NCBI GenBank assembly: GCA_964588305.1
Contig: CAZPOP010000052.1
Coordinates: 1 to 7,888, forward strand
DNA: 7,888 bases
Source: SM1-73 sp964588305
GTDB lineage: Bacteria; Zixibacteria; MSB-5A5; SM1-73
Direction of reading: 5' to 3'
Below, in pieces: positions 1 through 5,800 of this stretch; position 1 is the stretch's first letter, and every line of letters starts with the position of its first letter. Under the pieces are notes generated by a model. It had not been told where the DNA came from and did no database searches. It was given only the letters and a program-made list of their open reading frames with translations. The position numbers and the translations under genes are program-made.

Positions 1-633
1 TATCCTGAACTCCAAAACCTCTCCCTCAACTACCGCCTGTGGTCCTATCGGATCCAATACCGGCGCATGATTGCCAAACTCAGTCACCGTTATCTCCACA
101 ACTTCACTGTCCGCCAAGGAACCATCCGAAGCTATGAAGGTGACATTATATATACCCGACTGAGTGAAGTCCGGCGAGAAGGCAAACGATCCTGCCCCAT
201 TGCCGGAATCAACGAAAACGGCGTTTAGGGGAACGTCCAAAGTATCAAGAACGATAGCATCCAGATCGAAATCTGTGGCATGTATCCTGAACTCCAACAG
301 CTCCCCTTCCACTACCACCTGCGGCCCTATCGGATCCAACTCAGGTGCTAGATTGATATCATTCACCGTTATGGAGACCACCTCTGAATCTGCCAAAGCT
401 CCGTCCGAGGCAATAAAGGTCACATCATACATACCGGACTGAGTAAAATCCGGGGTGAAGGTAAACGAACCCGCTCCATTGCCAGAATCAACAAAAACAG
501 CATTCAGCGGAACATTCAAAGTATCGAGAACGATCGGATCCCCGTCAGGATCAGTGGCCGAAATGCCAAACTCCAACACCTGTCCCTCATCCACCGACTT
601 AGGTCCAATCGAAGCCAACTCCGGTGTCTGATT
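1..633 (-). repeat. Ig-like repeats in the downstream gene, changing from older to amplified type
   Basis: Unit 633-355 is older type ('ATDPDGDP', 'VSITVNDIN'). Unit 354-73 is a hybrid: it opens 'NLAPELDPIGPQ', carries 'FRIHATDFDLDA' and ends 'VEITVTEFG'. Unit 72-1 is the first 24 residues of a repeat of the amplified type ('NHAPVLDPIGPQAVVEGEVL'). The array runs off the left edge, so the downstream protein probably carries its own amplified tract. Confidence 0.93.
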
Positions 634-2724
634 GTTGACCGATACCAAAACGCCATCCGGCAAACTGAGCAAAACCCCGTCATCTACCGATAGCTCAAAC
701 TCATAATTGCCTTTGACCAGGGGAGTGAATGTGGGACCTACCGCATTGGTGTCGGATAAGACAACTGAAGGTCCGGATATCTGAGTCCAGTGATAACCTA
801 TCGAATCCCCATCCGGATCATAGGAGCCGGAGCCGTCCAGAGTCACCAGCAAACCAGCCTCGACACCTGACTGATCCGAACCCGCATCCGCCACGGGAGC
901 GCGGTTAACGTCATTGACCGTTATGGAGACTACCTCTGAATCTGATAATGCCCCGTCAGAGGCAATAAAGGTTACGCTGTAGGGGCCCGCCTGATCATAA
1001 TCCGGATTGAAGGTAAAGGCACCGGCACCGTTGCCTGAATCCACAAAGTCGGCATTGATTGGAACGTCTTCCGCTGACAATATTATGGAATCCCCATCAG
1101 GGTCCGTAGCCGAAACCCTGAACTCCAAAGCCTCGCCCTCATTTACCAGCTTTGCTCCAATTGAATCCAGTCCAGGCGTCCGGTTTACATGATTGACGGT
1201 TATGGACACTACCTCTGAATCTGCCAGAGCTCCGTCAGAGGCAATAAAAGTCACATCATAAACTCCTGCCTGAGTATAATCTGGATTGAAGGTGAACGAC
1301 CCGGCACCATTGCCCGAGTCCACAAAAACAGCATTCAAAGGAACATTCAACGTATCGAGGATGATGGAATCACCGTCCGAATCAGTGGCTGAGATTCTAA
1401 ACTCCAATGTTTGCCCCTCGTCCACCATCTTGGCCCCAATTGAATCCAATACCGGTGCCTGATTCTCCACTGCAATCACCACTGTATCCGGCAGGCTGTA
1501 ATCTATTGCGTCGTCGACATATAGCTGAAAATAATATATGCCGCCAGTGGTGGGGGTGAAAGTGGGATCAACTACGTTACTATCGGAGAGGACCGCAGAC
1601 GGACCCGATATCTGGCTCCAATGATAGCCCAAAGAGTCAGCATCCGTATCGTAAGAAGTTGAGCCGTCCAAAGTTACCGGAGTACCGGCAATAATTCCGG
1701 ACTGATCAGGTCCCGCATCGGCTATCGGCGGTGTGTTAACATAATAGGTAAAACCACCCACCCAGGTGAATGAAGAAAGCCCCGAAGCAGTATTGGTGAC
1801 CGTCACATTGGCTGAACCAGCCGACCCAGGGGGAGTCAAGCAGGTAAGCTCAAAGGGTGAGATGACCACCACATTGGTGGCAGTGTCTGCCCCTACGTCC
1901 ACCCTCACTCCATCCTGGTCAAAGTTCTGCCCTTTTATAGTCAGAGGAGTTCCTCCCACAGTAGGGCCGGTGTTGGGGGAAATATCCGTCAGCACCGGAG
2001 CTGTGGGCACGGAGGAATTCGCGGAAACCTCATCCGAGTGAGGAGTATAGTTTCCCGAAGCATCCTCTCCAACCACCATATAGGTAAAGGAGCTCACTCC
2101 ATCGACGGTGGCATCCGAGAAGAAGGAATCCGAGACTCCTGGATTGGTCAAAGATCCGGAAGGATCATCCAACCTGAAAAGAGAACCATTGCTGGAGGTG
2201 TAACGCCGATAAACGTGATAGGTTATTCCCGCAACCTTGTTCCAACTTACCGCCACCCGGGAGGTGGAGGTGACCCTGGCTTTCACCCCGGTTGGTTTGG
2301 AGGGATTGGAAGCGGACGCCAGTACAATATTCTCCTCCTGATAGGAGTTGTTGGGAATCAGTCCTGCCAAATGGTAGAACTCACCATTGACCGAGTTGCT
2401 GAAAAGATAATCGTAGGGATTCCCAGGCGCCTCAGTCAAGTAGTTTTGAAAATCATCCCACCAGTAACCGTTTTGGTATCCGGCTCCGTCCGAAAGATCG
2501 GTTCTTATCTCCTCGTCCGTATCATCCAGAAAACCCCAGAAGGTGAGCTCGCTGTCAGCAGGGGTGGTCATATCGGAGTTGTCCACGCTTCCGGTGATGC
2601 TCCCCTGGGCAAAAACCTGGGACCACGGAAGGAACAGCAACCAGACAGACAAGAATGCAAGAAACCTCAATCTCAAAGCCCCCTTGCTTTTTCTCTTCCC
2701 TGTGAATAACATCGTCCTCGGCAT
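1..2724 (-). CDS. Giant modular surface/secreted protein with signal peptide (Fn3, IPT/TIG, PKD, Ig-like repeats), 3' truncated
   Basis: ATG at 2724-2722 opens 908 uninterrupted codons to the left edge; no stop is seen, so the protein continues. The start is supported by GGAGGT ten bases upstream; a second ATG at 2712 is too far from it. Order by residue: signal peptide 1-39 (basic stretch, hydrophobic 'FLAFLSVWLLFLPW', cleavage after VFA); unassigned module 41-135; Fn3 141-235 ('VAVSWNKV', 'YHVYRR'); IPT/TIG 242-328 ('ISPNTGPTVGGTPLTIKGQNF', split here only by position); PKD 331-420; Ig-like 421-513 and 514-606; PKD 607-697; Ig-like 698-790; hybrid Ig-like 791-884; start of an amplified-type repeat 885-908. 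A single cysteine (residue 295, in the IPT domain) is present. Expected to be exported by Sec to the surface or medium and to act in adhesion or surface structure (inferred). It has the same domain toolkit as the upstream gene, so the two are paralogous mosaics. No enzymatic domain is visible. Confidence 0.95.
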   Translation of the reverse strand, partial: MPRTMLFTGKRKSKGALRLRFLAFLSVWLLFLPWSQVFAQGSITGSVDNSDMTTPADSELTFWGFLDDTDEEIRTDLSDGAGYQNGYWWDDFQNYLTEAPGNPYDYLFSNSVNGEFYHLAGLIPNNSYQEENIVLASASNPSKPTGVKARVTSTSRVAVSWNKVAGITYHVYRRYTSSNGSLFRLDDPSGSLTNPGVSDSFFSDATVDGVSSFTYMVVGEDASGNYTPHSDEVSANSSVPTAPVLTDISPNTGPTVGGTPLTIKGQNFDQDGVRVDVGADTATNVVVISPFELTCLTPPGSAGSANVTVTNTASGLSSFTWVGGFTYYVNTPPIADAGPDQSGIIAGTPVTLDGSTSYDTDADSLGYHWSQISGPSAVLSDSNVVDPTFTPTTGGIYYFQLYVDDAIDYSLPDTVVIAVENQAPVLDSIGAKMVDEGQTLEFRISATDSDGDSIILDTLNVPLNAVFVDSGNGAGSFTFNPDYTQAGVYDVTFIASDGALADSEVVSITVNHVNRTPGLDSIGAKLVNEGEALEFRVSATDPDGDSIILSAEDVPINADFVDSGNGAGAFTFNPDYDQAGPYSVTFIASDGALSDSEVVSITVNDVNRAPVADAGSDQSGVEAGLLVTLDGSGSYDPDGDSIGYHWTQISGPSVVLSDTNAVGPTFTPLVKGNYEFELSVDDGVLLSLPDGVLVSVNNQTPELASIGPKSVDEGQVLEFGISATDPDGDPIVLDTLNVPLNAVFVDSGNGAGSFTFTPDFTQSGMYDVTFIASDGALADSEVVSITVNDINLAPELDPIGPQVVVEGELLEFRIHATDFDLDAIVLDTLDVPLNAVFVDSGNGAGSFAFSPDFTQSGIYNVTFIASDGSLADSEVVEITVTEFGNHAPVLDPIGPQAVVEGEVLEFRI
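634..906 (-). other. PKD-type domain 2 in the downstream gene
   Basis: Residues 607-697: 'RAPVADAGSDQSGVEAG', 'VTLDGSGSYDPDGDS', 'YHWTQISGPSV', 'PTFTP', 'DDGVLLSLPD'. It is close to the first PKD domain of the upstream gene, including the shared 'DQSGVEA' segment. Confidence 0.9.
907..1464 (-). repeat. Two older-type Ig-like repeats in the downstream gene
   Basis: Units 1464-1186 and 1185-907 (93 residues each) open 'PVLDSIGAK' and 'PGLDSIGAK', carry 'ATDSDGDS' or 'ATDPDGDS', 'FVDSGNGAG', 'NPDY', 'VTFIASDGAL' and end 'VSITVN'. They share the fold and core motifs of the amplified array but differ at many positions. They use the 'NHVN'/'NDVN' linker instead of 'SEFGN'. Confidence 0.92.
1465..1734 (-). 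other. PKD-type domain 1 in the downstream gene
   Basis: Residues 331-420: 'PPIADAGPDQSG', 'VTLDGSTSYDTDADS' (Asp-Gly of the usual motif replaced by Asp-Ala), 'YHWSQISGPS', 'PTFTP', and the exit 'LPDTVVIAV'. Confidence 0.88.
1741..2001 (-). other. IPT/TIG domain in the downstream gene
   Basis: Residues 242-328: 'ISPNTGPTVGGTPLTIKG' then 'QNF', 'VRVDVGADTATNVVV', 'LTCLTPPGSAGSANVTVTN' and 'GGFTYY' are classic IPT/TIG signatures (immunoglobulin-like fold, common in bacterial surface proteins). It contains the only cysteine in the visible protein. Confidence 0.92.
2020..2304 (-). other. Fibronectin type III domain in the downstream gene
   Basis: Residues 141-235: 'PSKPTGVKARVTSTSRVAVS' opens the domain, followed by the Trp of strand B ('WNKV'), strand C 'YHVYRR', and strand F 'FTYMVVGEDASGNYTPHSDE'. 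This is a standard Fn3 spacer, divergent from the Fn3 near the end of the upstream gene. Confidence 0.88.
2320..2604 (-). other. N-terminal unassigned module of the downstream gene
   Basis: Residues 41-135 follow the signal peptide. Landmarks are 'GSITGSVDNSDMTTP', 'LTFWGFLDDTDEEIRTD', an aromatic 'GYWWDDFQNYLTEAPGN', 'YDYLFSN' and 'LIPNNSYQEENIVLA'. It is rich in Asp, Tyr and Trp and quite unlike the Ig, PKD or Fn3 modules that follow. I recall similar segments in other FCB-group surface proteins but cannot name a family. As the most membrane-distal or first-exported part it could be a binding head (inference). Confidence 0.6.
2608..2724 (-). other. Sec signal peptide of the downstream gene
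   Basis: Residues 1-39 have a long basic n-region with K/R at 3, 10, 11, 12, 14, 18 and 20, a hydrophobic core 'FLAFLSVWLLFLPW' and a cleavage site after 'VFA' before Gln40. There is no lipobox cysteine, so this is signal peptidase I type rather than a lipoprotein. Confidence 0.9.
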
Positions 2725-2801
2725 AATTTTATTTACCTCCACTTCTTTTCTTAATAGGCAGAAGTCTCAAAAACATCTATATCCAGATTACTCCTTTTTT
2801 T
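2725..2801 (-). other. 77-bp intergenic spacer between the two giant genes
   Basis: It is A/T-rich and contains the ribosome binding site of the downstream gene. I see no strong GC hairpin with a T-run and no convincing -35/-10 pair, so cotranscription of the two genes is plausible. It also holds a short candidate reading frame (2776-2729) described under findings. Confidence 0.7.
2735..2740 (-). promoter_or_regulatory. Ribosome binding site GGAGGT for the downstream gene
   Basis: GGAGGT on the minus strand, with ten A/T-rich bases before the ATG at 2724. It is a near-consensus anti-Shine-Dalgarno match and decides the start over the in-frame ATG at 2712. Confidence 0.85.
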
Positions 2802-5800
2802 CTATTTGCCAGGCGGAAAAGTGGCCGAAGCCTTAGCATTCGCCTGATACACACCTCCCGGTTTGACCGCGAAGTTAGTACCATAACCCGCTGCAAAGCG
2901 TGATTCCCAATTCTGGGAAGAAGGTATGAAATTGTTAAGAGTGTTCAGAGTGCCCGGAAGACTATCAATAACGTCCTGGGCAGTCTGGTATGCATCCTCG
3001 TCCTCGAAAGGTATTGAAACGAAGTTGAAATCGGTGGTGGGGGTGGTAATAATGCTATAGCTGACCGAGCCAGCCGGAGGTATGGCGCCTGCTATACTCC
3101 AGATTGCATTGGTCTTGGCGTTAACCTGGTATATCCCACCCGGAGCCACGCTAAAGTTGGTTCCGTATCCAGCAGCAAATCTCGCTTGATAACTCTGGGA
3201 GGACTGAACGAATCTATTTACGTTGTTAATATTCGAAGCCCCTATCGAACTTATCAGACCATCTGCATCGATTATTCCCGTCCCGGTGAAGGGGAGAGTC
3301 ACGTAACTGAAATCCGTGGTCGGAGTCACCACTATCGGGTAGTCATATTCTCCAACTCTATTGGAGACATCCGAATGGTTTCCGTAGATGTCGACCGCTT
3401 TTATCACATAGTAGTAGTTGGTATCCACATTTCCCACCACGTCAATTCCTCCAACGCCGGGATCCACAAAGCTTAAGGTGCTGCTATCTGTATACCCTAC
3501 TGAATCCGAAGGCATTGGAGCATAATAGGCTTTTGTTCCACGGTAAATCACATAGTGATCGATATCGGCTTGCTCGCCTGAGGTGTCGGTTGTGACAGCC
3601 GACCAACCAAGCAAAACAGAATCTCCATGAATTGCTGCCATCAGATCAACGACAACGCCAGGCGGCGCGGGTACATTGATTAATACGGTATCTGGCTGGC
3701 TAAAGATGAACCCATCACTGACAATCAATTGGAACAGATAGTCTCCGGTCAAAACGGGAGTGAAAGTAGGATTCACCACGGTCGAATCCGACAGGCTCAC
3801 CGCAGGGCCAGAAACCTGAATCCAATCATAGCTTACAGAATCGCCATCAGGATCATAGGAACCAGAGCCATCGAGAGTGACTAGCGTATTGTTATCCACT
3901 CCTAATTGATCTGAGCCGGCTTCTGCAATCGGGGTCTGGTTATCGACCGATATAGTAACACTATCCGGTTGACTGTCTAGGAAGCCATCATTGACCGTCA
4001 ACTGGAATACGTAATTTCCCTTAATAGTCGGAGTGAACGTAGGCTGAACCGCAGTGGAGTCAGAGAGAGTCACGGCTGGACCTCCAACCTGAGTCCACTC
4101 GTAGGTTATCGAATCTCCATCAGGATCGTAAGATCCGGATCCGTCTAAAGTTACCAGAGTGTTAGCCTCTACTCCGGATTGATCAGCCCCCGCATCAGCT
4201 GCAGGCGCACGATTCACATCAGTAACCGTGATCTGAACGACCTCTGAATCTGCCAGGCTGGCATCCGAGGCGATGAAGGTAACATTGTATACCCCCGACT
4301 GAGTGAAGTCCGGGGAGAAGCTAAAGGAACCCGCTCCGTTACCAGAATCCACAAAAACAGCATTCAAGGGAACGTCCAGAGTATCCAGAATGAGCGCATC
4401 TAAATCTATGTCCGCGGCGTGTATTCTGAACTCCAAAACCTCTCCCTCAACTACCGCCTGTGGTCCTATCGGATCCAACACCGGTGCATGATTGCCAAAT
4501 TCACTCACCGTTATCTCCACGACTTCACTGTCAGCCAAAGAACCATCCGAAGCGATAAAGGTAACATTGTATACGCCAGATTGGGTGAAGTCCGGGGAGA
4601 AGGTAAATGAACCCGCCCCGTTACCCGAATCAACAAAAACGGCATTCAAGGGAACGTCCAGAGTATCAAGAATCAGTGCATCTAAATCCAAATCCGTGGC
4701 GTGTATCCTGAACTCTAAGGTTTCACCCTCCACCACCGTCTTGGCTCCGATCGAATCCATCTCGGGAGCTTGATTCCCTGCCTCCATAACGACTATCTCC
4801 ACCACCTGGCTGTCTGCGAGACTGCCATCCGAGGCAATAAACGTTACGTAATAGGTGCCTGCCTGAATGAAGCTCGGGGAGAAGGTAAACGATCCTGCTC
4901 CATTGCCCGAATCCACAAAAACAGCATTCAAAGGAACATCCAGAGTGTCAAGGATGAGTGCGTCTAAATCCAAGTCCGTGGCATGTATCCTGAACTCCAA
5001 TATCTCTCCCTCAACTACCGCCTGCGGCCCCATCGGATCCAAGACCGGCGCATGATTGCCAAACTCACTCACCGTTATCTCCACAACCTCACTGTCCGCC
5101 AGAGAACCATCCGAAGCGATAAACGTGACATTGTATACGCCGGATTGGGTGAAGTCCGGGGAGAAGGTAAACGATCCTGCTCCATTGCCGGAATCCACGA
5201 AGACTGCATTCAGGGGAACATCTAATGTGTCCAGAATGAGCGCATCTAAATCCAAGTCTGTGGCATGTATCCTGAACTCCAAGACCTCTCCCTCAACTAC
5301 CGCCTGTGGTCCTATCGGATCCAACACCGGTGCATGATTGCCAAACTCACTCACCGTTATCTCCACAATCTCACTGTCTGCTAACGAACCATCCGAAGCT
5401 ATGAAGGTCACATTGTAGACACCCGACTGAGTAAAGTCCGGGGAGAAGGTGAATGATCCTGCCCCATTGCCGGAATCAACAAAAACAGCATTCAAGGGAA
5501 CATCCAGAGTATCCAGAATGAGCGCATCTAAATCTATGTCTGTGGCGTGTATTCTGAACTCCAATATCTCTCCCTCAACCACCGTCTGTGGTCCTATCGG
5601 ATCCAATACCGGCGCATGATTGCCAAACTCACTCACAGTTATCTCCACAACCTCACTATCCGCTAAACTGCCATCCGAAGCGATAAAGGTCACATTATAC
5701 ACACCGGATTGAGTGAAGTCCGGGGAGAAGGTAAACGATCCTGCTCCGTTGCCCGAATCCACAAAAACAGCATTCAAGGGAACGTCCAGAGTATCCAGAA

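Noticed and set aside
164..2041. Plus-strand reading frames of 61-92 residues at the left side
   Set aside because: They are antisense to the Ig, PKD and TIG domains of the downstream gene and have the same low-complexity Ser/Pro/Thr look as the array shadows.
2038..2709. Plus-strand 223-codon reading frame
   Set aside because: It lies antisense to the signal peptide, N-terminal module, Fn3 and part of the TIG domain of a clearly real gene. Its translation shows no recognisable domain.
2710..2712. Second ATG as alternative start of the downstream gene
   Set aside because: It is in frame, but the GGAGGT site is 10 bases from the ATG at 2724 and 22 bases from this one, so the first is better supported.
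2741..2765. Inverted repeat ACTTCT-N13-AGAAGT between the genes as a terminator
   Set aside because: The stem is only six pairs, A/T-rich, with a 13-base loop and no T-run after it. It is compatible with chance and too weak to call a terminator.
2725..2801. A promoter for the downstream gene in the spacer
   Set aside because: TTGAGA and TATTAA-like strings occur on the minus strand but with unsuitable spacing. No pair fits a sigma-70 or Bacteroidetes-type promoter convincingly.
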